DNA of 64,000 bases. Origin: Locusta migratoria (lineage: Eukaryota; Arthropoda; Insecta; Orthoptera; Acrididae). Position 1 is the first letter of the stretch. Each line of letters begins with the position of its first letter. The translations under genes were made by a program, and so were the position numbers. Under the pieces are notes generated by a model. That model was not told the DNA's origin and did not search any database. It worked only from the letters and a program-made list of their open reading frames with translations. Shown here piece by piece: positions 10,801 to 22,232 of the stretch. The stretch covers positions 369,976,159-370,040,158 of the forward strand of contig CM048744.1 of the NCBI GenBank assembly GCA_026315105.1, read 5' to 3'.

Positions 10801-11310
10801 ATATTAATAAAAACCTAAACTGGTCTGTTCATATGCTCGACCTATGCAAAAGACTGAATTCAGCAGTAATTGCCATTCGGTCAATTGCATCTGTCTGTGA
10901 CCTGGAAATAATGAAAGCTACATACTTTGGATATTTCCATTCACTTATGCAGTATGGCATAATATTTTGGGGAAACCAGTCTAAAGCAAATAAAATATTT
11001 ATTGTGCAGAAGAGGGTCATCAGAATTATGAGTGGAGTGCACTATAGATGCTCCTTTAGAAATTCATTCAAACAGCTGAGGATCCTCACCATGCCATGTC
11101 AGTACAGTTTCTTGCTGATGTGCTTTTTCAACAATAATCCTCCATTCTACAAACAGGGTGTATCATGATTATGAACAAGAAGCAAACATGATCTCCATAA
11201 AGGTATTAGAAATCTCACCTTGGTACAGTAGGGAGTTCTCTATTCGAGTATATATGTATACAACGAACTTCCACCTCATGTCAGGCCAGTCAGTGGAGAC
11301 AAGATTAAAT
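10801..11310 (+). pseudogene. LINE RT thumb and C-terminal fragment (right half of a split LINE)
   Basis: The + frame contains NLNWSVHMLDLCKRLNSAV, then MKATYFGYFHSLMQYGIIFW (the thumb 'Y..L..YGI..WG' block) and QKRVIRIMSGV. Degraded C-terminal motifs follow to about 11290 (SSIYVYNELPPHVR). It continues the fragment that stops at 8032. Reading across the ATATT boundary restores the order KFLGLHI then N-K-N-L-N-W, as in intact LINEs. Confidence 0.65.
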
Positions 11311-11589
11311 AAATAATAAAAAACAGTTGAAACTTTATCTTTTGGATAGCTCTTTCTATTATTTATAAGAATATTTTGATAAACTGTAATCTTTTTTTGT
11401 GAAATATGTAATAATTTTAAGCATTACAATATATAGGACCATGTAGACCCTAATGCTAGTACTGGTGTACCGTATGCCTGTAGACAGAATATTTTTTACA
11501 AGATTTACAATTGGAGCCCTATATTTTTTATGTTGCCACTAGTACTACAAATGTGCTGTTATTTGAACACTTGTTGCTAAGCTTTTATG
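11311..11589. other. AT-rich spacer
   Basis: No coding or repeat signal that I can name; probably the 3' UTR of the preceding LINE plus unique AT-rich sequence. Confidence 0.4.
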
Positions 11590-13965
11590 TATTTATATAT
11601 GTACCAGCTTATATGGCCATGCTTCACAATGGTTGTTAAAGAGGGACCTATGTATATTTTGGGTTTTTAGGGTACCAGTCAGGTAGGTCAGCAAAACCAG
11701 AATCCTTGTTGGATCGCTCTGTCAGTAAACTCAATTCTCCTAGCCAAGACGCCAAATTTAAGTAGAAAACATTGTCGAATACGATGTCTGTTCAATAAGT
11801 TTATCATACAAAAAGTGAAATTAATTTATGTCCGTACTCCGGATTGATGTAAATTCAATGTTAGCTTGTGTTCATAAAGTTAAGACTGCGGTGTCTGATT
11901 GTCTGTTTAGCGTAAACTTCTGAAAACACTTCTATCGTTTAGATGAGAATTAGTAATAACAGCGCCATGTTTGGTTGTATGGTGTAATACTAAACTGTTT
12001 ACGTATCTCTCACAGTAAATGTATGCTGAAGTATTAGTATGTTGCCATGTTGCACTGGGGACAATGTACTTATTCTGTATGCAGTGTAACGTATTATCGA
12101 AAACTCGACGAATGCTGAAAGTCTGGTAATTCAATCAACAGAGCAGTTCATATCTGTCTAAATAAGACGTCATGGTGATGTCAATGTGCGATAAAGTAAG
12201 TCTGCGTAATCGTTGAAGGAATGGCGACAGCTGATCGTCTGTATAGAAATTTCCAATAAATATAGTATGTCTTGACTGTGGTAGCAGCATTGGCCACTCT
12301 TTCAACTAATACATGTCCCCACGTCTTGCATTGATTACTTCGTAAAGCACGAAGTTGAAATCGACCTTGTGTAATAGATCTGCATACTCAGAAGTCGGAT
12401 TATAACTCCGAGTACAACTGTCTCTACAAAAGAAGGCGTCTTTCTCTATCTTAATGTAGTCTGCACCAAAAGGAATTAATGACAAAATTTAATCACAATA
12501 TAGTACTGAACAATTATGAAAGTAGAGAGGTTTCTGATGACTTTGTCGCTCTAGTGTGTATTTATCTCTAGTGGCAGGCAAAGAACAGAAATATCTGTGG
12601 AGTGAGCATTCAGATGCTCACAACTGATTTGGTGTCCTCAACATTAAGGTGGAAGTGTCACGCGATATTGGGAAAAATCTACTAATCGCTGACTTAATCT
12701 TGGTCCTTTTTTGTTTTGTTAAGACGGATGACTATGTGTAAATGGCCCTTTTAGCGACGCATACTCAACTTTATGGTTGATTCTGCGACATTATTGCATG
12801 TTATGTGGTTGCCTTGCGAAAAGAAGGTGGGGCTTCGTTACAGCCAATATGGTACAAACCAATCGTAAGAGCAAATAAATATGTGGAAAGAGTGGATTTG
12901 TCTCAATATCACGTGATAATTCCAGCTTAATATTGAGAAGATGCACATAACGTAATGCTCACTCTATAGATATTTCTACTCAATGTACAATTTAGTGGTT
13001 ATACCCGTCGAAAGACGGGTTAAATTGTACGTGCAGTGGTAGCAGTTTAGCTTGCTATAGTTGGCAACGAACTATTCATTTTAGGAGGATGATTAATTTA
13101 CTGAACGGAACAGCATAAATTATGTATTTCATTGTGAACATAAAGAATTATTCCCCTAATTCTATGTGATTTTTGAGAAAGCATTCATCAGCTGTTGCCA
13201 ACATCAGGACACAACGCCGATGCTGTAAATAAAATTGTACCCCTTCTTGCAGTGTATTACATCACAGTTATGAGAATGAAAAAAATGCAGCAAGCCGGCC
13301 GCGGTGGCCGAGGGGACTGAGACGCTTCAGTCACGGTCAGCACGGCCACTACGGTCGGGGGTTCGAATGCCCCCTCGGGCATGGATATTTGTGCCGTCCT
13401 AGTTCGTAAGTAGTTCATAAGTAGTTTGTAAGTTTAGGGACTGATGACCCCGTAGTCGAGTCCCATAACCTTTACAAACATTTGAACATTTGAAAATGCA
13501 GCAATGCCATAATTAGTTATTTGGTGTGCTATGTAACTATCCTAACTTCACTTTGTCCTTTCCTAAACTATGGCGTTTTCGATGCATTCCTAAACAGAAC
13601 ACACTCAAAATGTAATGAGGATACACTGAAATCAGAAAGGGAACTGCATAAATCCGATTTTCCTTGCAAAGAATTCTTATGTAAATTAGAGCATCGATAG
13701 ATGGGAAGGCATGTCGTTCTGTTTTAAATTCAAATGTTCCCTGTCAAAAGAAGCAAAGAAATTTCATTAAGCTGTGAGTAGAAGTGTAATCAGCAACTCG
13801 CTCTTCAATGTTAGTTTGTACTTGCAGAGATAAGATTGCGGGTTTTAATTAAAAATTAAGAGGGAATACGCCAACATGATCATGTATTGTTTCTTTGCAG
13901 TACTACAAAACCATCAGCACCTTTAGAGGTTTGTTGCTGTTCTATGGCATAACCATCGAAAAGTC
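11590..13965 (+). repeat. Long unclassified dispersed repeat, copy 1
   Basis: This stretch aligns by eye with 26041-28180. Shared landmarks include AGCTTATATGGCCATGCTTC at the start, GGATCGCTCTGTCAGTAAAC (11713), TGTCTGTTTAGCGTAAACTT (11900), AACATAAAGAATTATTCCCC (13138) and ATGTATTGTTTCTTTGCAG (13881). It contains no long ORF, so it is either non-autonomous or a decayed element. A 199-bp SINE is inserted at 13294-13492. The right end is cut by another SINE at about 13966. Confidence 0.7.
13294..13492 (+). mobile_element. SGRP1-like tRNA-derived SINE
   Basis: A 199-bp SINE with box A (GTGGCCGAGGGGACTGAG) and box B (GGTTCGAATGCC) in the first 90 bp, then a body containing GTAGTTTGTAAGTTTAGGGA and an end in CATTTGAACATTTG. 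It is flanked by an exact 12-bp duplication, AAAATGCAGCAA (13282-13293 and 13493-13504), the trace of LINE-machinery insertion. The split target reads continuously in the paralogous repeat at 27640-27740. Confidence 0.92.
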
Positions 13966-14198
13966 CGCCTACGTAGCTCAGCGGTAGCGTCGCTGACTAC
14001 CATGCAGGAGGCCCGGGTTCGATTCCCGGTAGGGGACTGGGTGTTGTGTGTTGTCCTAATCATCATCATCTCATCATCATTGGCACGTAAGTCGCCCATG
14101 TGGCGTCAAATAAAAAGACTTACACTAAGGCGGCCAAAGAATCCCGCAAGGGATCTCCGGGCCAAGAAAGCCATACGCTCATTTTCATTTCCATACCA
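13966..14198 (+). mobile_element. tRNA-derived SINE, second family
   Basis: The head reads CGCCTACGTAGCTCAGCGG (box A) and GGGTTCGATTCCCGG (box B) with tRNA spacing. It is followed by a GTGTTGTCCTAATCATCATC body and a GTGGCGTCAAATAAAAAGAC segment, ending near 14198 in a T-rich CATTTTCATTTCC tail. The tRNA part could fold, but the attached body marks it as a SINE. No clear target duplication was found. Confidence 0.75.
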
Positions 14199-14450
14199 TG
14201 AAACACGTCCATATAACGTGTTCCATTTAATTGACTCCCCATGAACAAATGTTGATGAGCTTCAGACATTTTTTTAGTGTAGCAAGACAGTACACTCGCA
14301 ATATTCAAGACACCAGGCATTATATATTGATTTAGTTTTATCTGTATGTAAAATTCTAAGTGTCTATGTTGTACATGAGGCCCCTAATATGTATTAGTGT
14401 GTATTGCGTTGTGCTCCCACGGGCCCTGGCTTTCGCAGAATGAATGAACT
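14199..14450 (+). repeat. 250-bp interspersed repeat ending in GAATGAATGAA, copy 1
   Basis: This stretch closely matches 21984-22232 (start GAAACACGTCCATATAACGT; shared middle TCTGTATGTAAAATTCTAAG; end GAATGAATGAA). The short-period tail suggests the 3' end of a 5'-truncated non-LTR element. The two copies flank the Gypsy pol in direct orientation but lack convincing LTR features (no TG...CA ends, no primer-binding site seen). Confidence 0.6.
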
Positions 14451-15362
14451 TAATCGAACAGGCAACGGAACCGGCAGCAAAAATCACGGACATGCGCGAG
14501 GTTTTTCTAGCGGAGTAATCGATTGTGACTGCGACTACGGAATGCGTAAACCATTTAAAATTTGACGACCTACGAGAGGTTCTTCTGGAGGAGGAGTCTC
14601 ACACGACAGGGGCGACAGTACAACCCGTCCTGGAAATTGAAGTTCAGGGCGTGAAATTACGGTGCACGTTAGACACGGGAAGTGTTATATCGGTAATGAG
14701 CTTGGATGCCTTTAACCGATGCCTGGCAGTAGGTTCTTGGCCAGTACTACCTCTTCAACGCACTAAGGTTAAACGAGCTTTGGTTTGAAGGAGCGTGGAG
14801 GTTAGGAAGCAGGCCGAAATTCAGTTTAACTGCCAAGGCTATACTTTCGTCGCCAATTTTATGGTTGTGCCGTCCCTCGCTGTGGACGTGTTGCTCGGCG
14901 TTGAATTTTTAGTAGCGCATCAGGCCACACTGAATTTTGGAGAAGGTGAAGTGCGCCTGTTACTTGATGGGTCAAACATAAAGTTAAAATTTGACGAATG
15001 AACTACGACGTTGATTTCCGATAGTCCCTCTTGTCACTTTCTCTCTGACTTCCTAACAGATTATCGGGTGATATATGGTGCCGATCCGGTAACCTCTAAT
15101 TGCGGTCAACCGACGCTATTGTTGCTTAATTCGGATGAACAAGGCCACATTGCGTCCGAGATTGAACAAAAGGTCAGTTCGATAGAAGACGCTCCACCTC
15201 TGGCTAAGGCTGAATTGTCCCACATTTTGCATAAACATGCTTCAGTTTTTCTGATGCCCCCGGTACCATTAAGAACTTTCGTTATCAATTCAAAGTGCGG
15301 GAACATACTAAGTTTTTTGTCAAGCCTTACGGTATACCGTGGGTGTACAAAGACGAGGTAGC

Positions 15363-16022
15363 AGAGGAAATTGAACGAATGAAAAAGGATGGCGTAAATG
15401 AAGATGCTGTGAGCTCTTACAACAGCCCCTTATTAGTCATTCCCAAGAAAGACAAATCAATACGACTCGTCCTGGCCGGCCGCAGTGGTCGAGGGGACTG
15501 AGGCGCTCCAGTCACGGTCTGCACTGCCACTACGGTCGGGGGTTTGAATCCCCCTTCGGGCATGGATATTTGTGCCGTCCTTAGAGGAAACTGAACGAAT
15601 GAAAAAGGATGGCGTAAATGAAGATGCTGTGAGCTCTTACAACAGCCCCTTATTAGTCATTCCCAAGAAAGACAAATCAATACGACTCGTCCTGGCCGGC
15701 CGCAGTGGTCGAGGGGACTGAGGCGCTCCAGTCACGGTCTGCACTGCCACTACGGTCGGGGGTTTGAATCCCCCTTCGGGCATGGATATTTGTGCCGTCC
15801 TTAGAGGAAATTGAACGAATGAAAAAGGATGGCGTAAATGAAGATGCTGTGAGCTCTTACAACAGCCCCTTATTAGTCATTCCCAAGAAAGACAAATCAA
15901 TACGACTCGTCCTGGCCGGCCGCAGTGGTCGAGGGGACTGAGGCGCTCCAGTCACGGTCTGCACTGCCACTACGGTCGGGGGTTTGAATCCCCCTTCGGG
16001 CATGGATATTTGTGCCGTCCTT
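15363..16022 (+). repeat. Three tandem 220-bp units made of Gypsy RT plus SINE head
   Basis: Units 15363-15582, 15583-15802 and 15803-16022 repeat with a period of exactly 220 bp. Each joins about 110 bp of Gypsy RT (from AGAGGAAA) to the first 109 bp or so of an SGRP1-like SINE (GGCCGGCCGCAGTGG to TGTGCCGTCCTT). The units are almost identical; one visible difference is AAACTGAAC in unit 2 versus AAATTGAAC. Only the last unit continues into the rest of the SINE. The order of events is clear: SINE insertion first, then triplication of the junction. Confidence 0.93.
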
Positions 16023-16107
16023 AGTTAGTTCATAAGTAGTTTGTAAGCTTAGGGACTGATGATCCCGTAGTTAAGTCCCATAGACTCTACAAACATTTGA
16101 ACATTTT
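15914..16107 (+). mobile_element. SGRP1-like SINE inserted in the Gypsy RT
   Basis: The complete SINE copy (194 bp) is flanked by an exact 11-bp duplication, CGACTCGTCCT (15903-15913 and 16108-16118). Removing one repeat and the SINE restores the Gypsy RT frame across the site (KDKSIRLVL followed by DSRQIN). Box B here is GGTTTGAATCC, a one-base departure from the usual GGTTCGAATCC. Confidence 0.93.
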
Positions 16108-18480
16108 CGACTCGTCCTCGATTCACGGCAGATAAATACCATTATCGAGCCCGAGACAGATCGGCCACAGACGCTGGACGAGCTTCTGCAGAAGTTCCAC
16201 GGTGTCCGTGTGCTTTCGTCAATTGATTTGCGTGCCAACTACTGGCAAATCGAGCTCGACCCTGCTTGTCGCCCGTACACGGCATTTCTATGTTTCCAGT
16301 TTAGGAAACTTCCGTTCGGGTTGAACATCAGTTCCGCTGCCTTCATTCGTGTCTTTAACAGCATCCTTCCTGAAAAACTGCGTAAACGCATCACCAATTA
16401 CGTGGACGATGTGTTAATTGCAGAAGAATCATGGGAAAGCCACAATGAAGTGTTAGAGGAGCTATTAGGTGTCTTTGCAAGTTCCGGTGTTACCGTGAAC
16501 TTAAGAAAATCAGAGTTCGGTCGCCCCAGAGTTAATTTCCTGGGATATTCTGCCGGATCCTGTAAACTCGACGCGATTCGAGGCTTCCCTGTACCCGCCA
16601 CTAAGAAGCAAGTGCGCTCATTTCTCGGCCTTATTAATTTTTATAAACGTTTCTTATCACTTGATACCTTGGCTACCCCATCCCTCTGCGCACTCACCAG
16701 TAAGAACAAGCCTTGGAAGTGGGACGCAAACGCGCAATCAGAGTTCGAAAACCCTCAAGTGCGCGCTCTTGTCCGCATCCCTGCTCTCGCACCCTGACCT
16801 CACTGAGGACGTCTGTCTTGGGACGGATAGTTCAAGGACGGGAATAGCTGCAGTGTTGTTCCAAGAGACTGAGGAAGACGGGGTAATGCACAGGAAGACA
16901 GTTGCGTTTGCGAGCCGCGTTCTCACCAAGTGCGGGAAGAATTACTCGGTGACAGAGCTGGAAGCCCTTGCCGTCGTTTTCGGATTCGAGAAGTTCCGTG
17001 GATTTCTCTATGGCCAAACGACGAAAGTGTATACTGATCACCGTGCTTTGCAGTTTTTAATGTCGGCTACGCTGACGCACGGTCGGCTGGTCAGGTGGGC
17101 GCTATATCTCCAGGAGTTTCATTTCACGGTCGAACACATACCCGGGAAAGAGAATGTAGTGCCAGACGCTCTCTGTCGTTCCCCGGTGGGATTGACTAAA
17201 GGAACGAACGATGAACTTAATGAAAATAATTTCAGTTTGCTATATTTGCGTGGCGTAGCCTTTGAAAATTTTATTTCCAGCTCCCTCCAAGACATAGCGT
17301 GAGAGCAGGACAAAGATCCCATCCTGAAAGACGCGAAGACTAGATGGAATGACAATAACCATCTGTCGATCAGGAATTACTATCTAGTTAGGCGTAACAT
17401 CTTGTATCGACGTAGCGATCCCAGCAAGTCCAACTGGGTTGTATTCATTCCAGATGAATGGGTGAATAAACTCATCTGGTATACACACCTGAGCTACGTC
17501 CACTATGGCCCACGTAAATGTTACATGAAACTCCGTGATACCTGTTACTTCATAAATATGGAAAAGAGGATCTGGAGGGTGCTAGCAACCTGCAAGGCCT
17601 GTCAGAAGGCCAAGCCCCCCACTATGTCTCACCGCACCCATTTGTTTCCTATCATTCCTTCTCATTTACGAGAAATGGCTGCTGTGGACTTATTCGGGCT
17701 GCTTCCACGGACAGAAAACGGGCACTCCTACATTTTTGTTGCCGTCGAGTTAACTTCAAAATTTGTCACCTTCACCCCATTTAAAAAGGCCACCATTAAA
17801 TCTGTATCGCGGGCTTTTGTATAAGATTTCTTAACTCATGCCAGGCACGTCGAGAAGGACATTTCAGACAATGCTTCTCAGTTTCGCTCTCCTATCTGGA
17901 AAAGGACGCTACAGCGGAGACGTATTATACCGATTTTCATTTCTATCACCTGCAGTCAAACCCATGCGAACGTGTAATGAAGGAACTGAGGAAGTTGTGC
18001 CGCTTGTATTGTCACCGACGCCATCGTACCTGGGATCAGTGCATACAAGGTTTCCAGAACATTATCAACGAGCTCCCGAGTGATTCAACATCTATGCCGC
18101 CAAAACTCGTTCTGAAAAATGAATACGCGGAGGAAAGGTGCGCGAGGTGGTGCTTTTTGATCCACCCATTAAGTTAAGACACAAGGCATTAGTTGACCTT
18201 GCATTAAGGAACATCCGTAAGGCCGCGAAAAGAAGACAACAACAAGACAAGGTATGTCGTGTTGTGTGTCGCTTTGTGTTTGGGGACAAGGTACTCATAC
18301 GATCTCGCAAGCTCTCCAGTAAGCGCAACGCCTTGACTCGCAAGTTTTTCCCAGTATTTGTCGGTCCCTTACGGGTGAAAACAATTTCACATGAAAATGC
18401 TGTTGAGCTAGAGACCATTCGGACCAGGAAGACCCATGGTGTGCACCTTGTCTCTAGCTTAAGATTCTATAGAGAATAAG

Positions 18481-20580
18481 TGTATTAATGTGTATATTTT
18501 ATTGTATTTAGAGGTTCCATTTTTGCTGCTTTTTTGTTGTTGTTGTTGTTGTCTTGTGTATATATGTGTACCGTGTCAACCAAGGTATCACGAAAATTGT
18601 GTCGTAAGGGTTTGTCTGTTTTTCGCAGCACGTTCAGTGTTGCGTTTGATTCAATAGCTCAGATGAGTAATTTGTACTTGTACTGTTCTGTCAGTAGACG
18701 CGTAAATGCGTCCCGGTTCTGCACAAATAGTTGGTGTTTGCCCTTCGTTGTGGTGACGCCAGCTATTGTGTCTTTTGGAGCACTGGTCGGTACGCTTTCT
18801 ACTAAGTTTTGTTCAAAAACTTGAATGTTTTTGAAGTTCCTAAGCTCTTGTCTTTTGGTCGCGTGTATGGACGCGACAAGTGTCAATTCCCGGTACTGTC
18901 TGTACCGAGTAACTGGAGTCATTAGATGTGTTGCAATGTCCTTGCTGTAGGAATGTGTTAAGTACCTCCATTTAGGTAGAGGAAAGTGTAATACAACTGA
19001 CGCGGCAGGTGTCCGCGTGCACGATCTCCAGAGAGTCATTTATTTAGTACCATGACGGTACCGCCACCGGCTTTCAGCGCACGAGTGGGGTTGGCGTTAT
19101 TAATTTTGGGGAAAGTTTCCCCTGGCCCTCGAGAGATGTTATTTGTCTTTGAAAAAGGGCACGATGAATCGAAATGATTCTAAAAATTTTCTGCAACTTG
19201 GGCGCTATAAGTAACCATTCGTAGTACATCCAGTAACGAAATCAACCAGTGTAATGTTTCTGACCGTACCTGAGGAATGTGTAATTGAGAAAGACAAGAA
19301 GAGGATTGGAATAGAAGTAAACAGATTCGGAACAGTACGGCCCTTCAAGTTTACGAAGCAGTAGAAATAGGTAGAGTAACGCCCATCACAAATCAGGTGG
19401 TGTAAGTCCCGCTCTTAGTGCGCTAAACAATAATATGTTTTTATTTCAGGAATCCTGTAAGTAAATGAAGCTGTAAATAATTGATGTATGTGTCATTTCA
19501 TCTTGTATGACTTAATATGATGTACATTTTCTCTTATCCAGGTTAATGTATTTATTGTGTTTCCTTTCCCTAGATATTATACAATAATGTATTTTGTGTC
19601 TGTAATTATCTGATGTTGCATTTTTATTATATAGGCATAGTGTGTTTTATTGTGTTACCCTGCATCTTAACATGTGTTAGTTTCTAGTAATGTGCAGTTT
19701 TTCTCTCATATTGGCGTAATGTGTTTTATTGTTGTAATATATTGCATATTACAGATGTCTTTTATTTCCAGGTATTTCCGGAGCATGCATTTGTTTCCGT
19801 AATTATTGTGTATCTCTAGCATAACATTTTGGGGAAAATTCAAATTGTTTATCTTGTTTTTGTTGCGCAAATAGCATTTTGTGAACGTTCATTGCTTCAT
19901 GACGGCACGCCATTGCAAGGTGCGGTTGGTTTGCCAATTACATATCATGCAGAACGATACAATGTTGCAACTCACTGAAATGGGATAGCAAGTCACTAAT
20001 ACTTGAAAAAAAAAAAAAAAAAAAAAAAAAATCCGCTACCGGGAGACGCAAAGTGTTTGTTCTCCATTTTCAGAAAACTCAGCATGCAATAGAGAAGCAA
20101 TGGCGCCAGTAGTTAGATGGTAGCTAGTTGCGGTAATGTAGCTTGGGTTAAGGGGTAGATAATGCATGACAAGTAGCAGCGCAAAGCGCCATTGCCAATG
20201 TTTGTAGTGCCTTGCTTGTAACACTACCGCTCAGCCATATTTTAATTCCGCGCTTCTGCCGCTTGCGCGCCTTCTGCTTGCTGCCTCCCTGTGTGCGTGA
20301 ATCAGTGTATGTATTGGCCACGTAGGGATAACTACTTTTTTTTTCTTTTTGTCTCATAGATTACCACATTGTTTTAATTGTAAAATTTGTGTTCTTGTAC
20401 TTAGTCTTAAGTGATACGTCTGCTATGGCAGCAGTACTTAATTTTATTTGTTTTATTAAAACAACCATTGTGAGGTCATATATATTTTATGTTTTTTTTT
20501 AAATATGTGATTGTAAGGATCTGAGGAACGTCGTACTGTAGAATGGACAATTACAGGCGACGAGGTTTAATATTCAGAAT
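18481..20580. other. Non-coding stretch after Gypsy; poly(A) at 20006-20031
   Basis: No protein domain is recognised. The region is T-rich and low in complexity in places (a TTG-rich run near 18537; GTGTTTTATTGTG repeated near 19640 and 19727). A pure 26-A run at 20006-20031 could be the tail of a retroposed sequence whose body I cannot identify. The 126-codon minus frame at 18659-19039 shows no motif. Confidence 0.4.
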
Positions 20581-21060
20581 CTTGTGAAGTGTGAGTTTTG
20601 CGCAGACACCTGGGAAACTCCACGCCACCGACAGTGGCAGCACGACGTGCCACGATCCAGCCTGCTTGGCACCCGCAAGCCCAGTGCGGCCACCAGCGGC
20701 CCTTCGTCCCACCACCGGCTGCCAGGAGAGGCCCGCTGTGACGTCGACCAGCTGCGCCAGACGGCGCTCGCCATCCTCGCTGCACCGCCAGCCGGCGTGA
20801 CGCAAGCAGACACGCTCCCCAGCCGCAGCCACCCTGGGGGCCAGCTGACTGAGACGGGGCGGTCGACGACCCCAGCCCCGCCCAGAGGCGTCCCTGGCTG
20901 ACAACGCTGAGGGCAGCAGGGGCCTGGCGATCAACTCCTGGTTGTGCAGCAGAGGCTCTGAGAGCGGAACTCTCACGCGGACTGCCGCTCGATCGCAAAC
21001 CTCACACCATCGGGTTGCCATGAGCTGTCAAAGACCCACAAAACTGACATAGCCCCTCGC
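20581..21060. other. GC-rich island, no gene assigned
   Basis: About 450 bp of strongly GC-rich sequence in otherwise AT-rich DNA. Long frames are open on both strands (for example 20551-21021 minus), which is what GC-rich DNA gives by chance. A GATCGAGCGGCAGTCC stretch on the minus strand near 20985 resembles the start of a tRNA-derived repeat. It could be an old element's leader or a CpG-rich regulatory island; nothing in it decides between them. Confidence 0.3.
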
Positions 21061-21983
21061 TGTGTTGTGCCAGAAGAGCTGCAAACCTGTCACCTAGTAA
21101 GGGCACAGTCCATTTGTGCCATACTAGTCTCGTCTGTTGCTAATGTGTGGGCAGAAGAGGGTAACAAGGTAATGGTCCCACATAATGCAAGACGATACCA
21201 TGGGTGAAAAACTGTATGCAGCGGGATAGTCACTGTCACTGACGCACAAGCAAGCTGATGTTCCATCCATAGCGACAACGAGACGTTCTCCAAATCAGTC
21301 ATGCGCAAGGCGACGTAATCAAGATGCTGGTGTGCTGGTGTCAGATCTACTGTCCGAGACACTCAAGCAGTATAAATAAACTTACAGTACAGGGAGTAGT
21401 GTCCTCCAAGTTGCTTTGGAAGAAAGTCCCTCCCCATGGCCCTAGAACTGAATCGTGTTAAACATGTGTGGCGATCAAAAGTCGTGTTGATAACTATAAC
21501 AAAAACACACCTGTGTGACGCACAAAAACGTGTTGATACAAGATTGTAGTGGACCTGATGTTATGTTTTTGAACTTCTAATATTGAAAATCGGGACTTAA
21601 AGTTTAGCCTTCGGGCAAGGACACACCTACGAATGTGACAGACTGCCACGAGAGTGTTTGAATACTTGTCTTATATTTTTTTTTCTTTCTCATATTGTCT
21701 ATGATGAGTTTTAATGTGACCTAAGCATTAATATTACACTGCTGTATGTCCCCAACCTGTGGTCTAACCAGCCACACCAGCAAACACACCATTTGTTTTC
21801 TTTTGATTTCTTAAATGGATTTATGATTTGTGTTAGTTGTATAAGAGGCCAGTCCACTCTGTCCATGCTCTATTTTATGCCACGATTTTGTAAGGACAAC
21901 CTGGTAAATAAAAAAGTGCCTGAAGCTCAAAATTATATGATAAATTTGAGTTCAGTCAATTTTTTCTCAATAAAGAAGGGGTG
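21061..21983. other. Non-coding stretch
   Basis: No supported gene. Short frames lack motifs. The end (21780-21983) runs directly into the 250-bp repeat and may be more of the same element. Confidence 0.35.
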
Positions 21984-22232
21984 ATGAAACACGTCCACAT
22001 AACATGTTCCATTTAATTGACTCCCTATGAACAAATGCTGACGAGCTTCAGACATTTTTCCTGAGTGTAGCAAGACACTCCACTTGCAATAGGCGAGATA
22101 CCAGCCATTTATATTGATTTAGTTCTATCTGTATGTAAAATTCTAAGTGCCTATGTTGTACATGAGGCCCCAAATATGTATTAGTGTGTACTGTGATGTG
22201 CTCCCACTGGCCCTGGCTTCCACAGAATGAAT
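21984..22232 (+). repeat. 250-bp interspersed repeat, copy 2
   Basis: Direct-orientation match to 14199-14450, diverged at scattered positions (for example CATAACATGTTCC versus TATAACGTGTTCC), ending in GAATGAATGAAA. Confidence 0.6.

Larger units (their letters stand above)
14525..18480 (+). pseudogene. Ty3/Gypsy retrotransposon pol (protease-RT-RNase H-integrase), broken by stops and a SINE
   Basis: All pol domains are present in order. Protease is at 14640-14790 (KLRCTLDTGSVISVM, with the DTG active site) and 14795-15001 (FMVVPSLAVDVLLGVEFL). RT fingers are at 15290-15470 (VPKKD-type IPKKDKSIRLVL). The RT palm at 16200-16600 contains SSIDLRANYWQIELDP, LPFGLNISSAAFIRVF and NYVDDVLIAEE, so catalytic YVDD is intact. 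RNase H is at 16800-17200 (LGTDSSRTGIAAVLFQ, YSVTELEALAVVF, VYTDHRALQFLM, HIPGKENVVPDAL). Integrase has its HHCC finger at 17490-17620, a first Asp in AAVDLFGLLPRTENG, and SDNASQF near 17865. A C-terminal domain lies at 18138-18479. There are several stops and frameshifts; no gag was found. A SINE junction triplication splits the RT. Confidence 0.88.

Noticed and set aside
13981..14045. Functional tRNA gene
   Set aside because: Boxes A and B are good, but the sequence continues into a SINE body and tail, so it is a SINE head.
15363..16022. CRISPR-like array
   Set aside because: Only three 220-bp units, no short repeat/spacer alternation, and the units are fully explained as Gypsy plus SINE sequence.
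18659..19039. Minus-strand 126-codon ORF as an env-like or host gene
   Set aside because: No signal peptide, membrane segment or known motif; it is on the strand opposite to the Gypsy pol.
20551..21021. 156-codon minus-strand frame (and overlapping frames on both strands) as genes
   Set aside because: Open frames on both strands in a GC-rich island are expected by chance; no motif and no start context.
14199..22232. The two 250-bp direct repeats as LTRs of the Gypsy element
   Set aside because: They lie in direct orientation around the pol, but lack TG...CA ends, a primer-binding site and a polypurine tract, end in a GAATGAATGAA tail like a non-LTR 3' end, and leave 3.5 kb of unrelated sequence after integrase and no gag.
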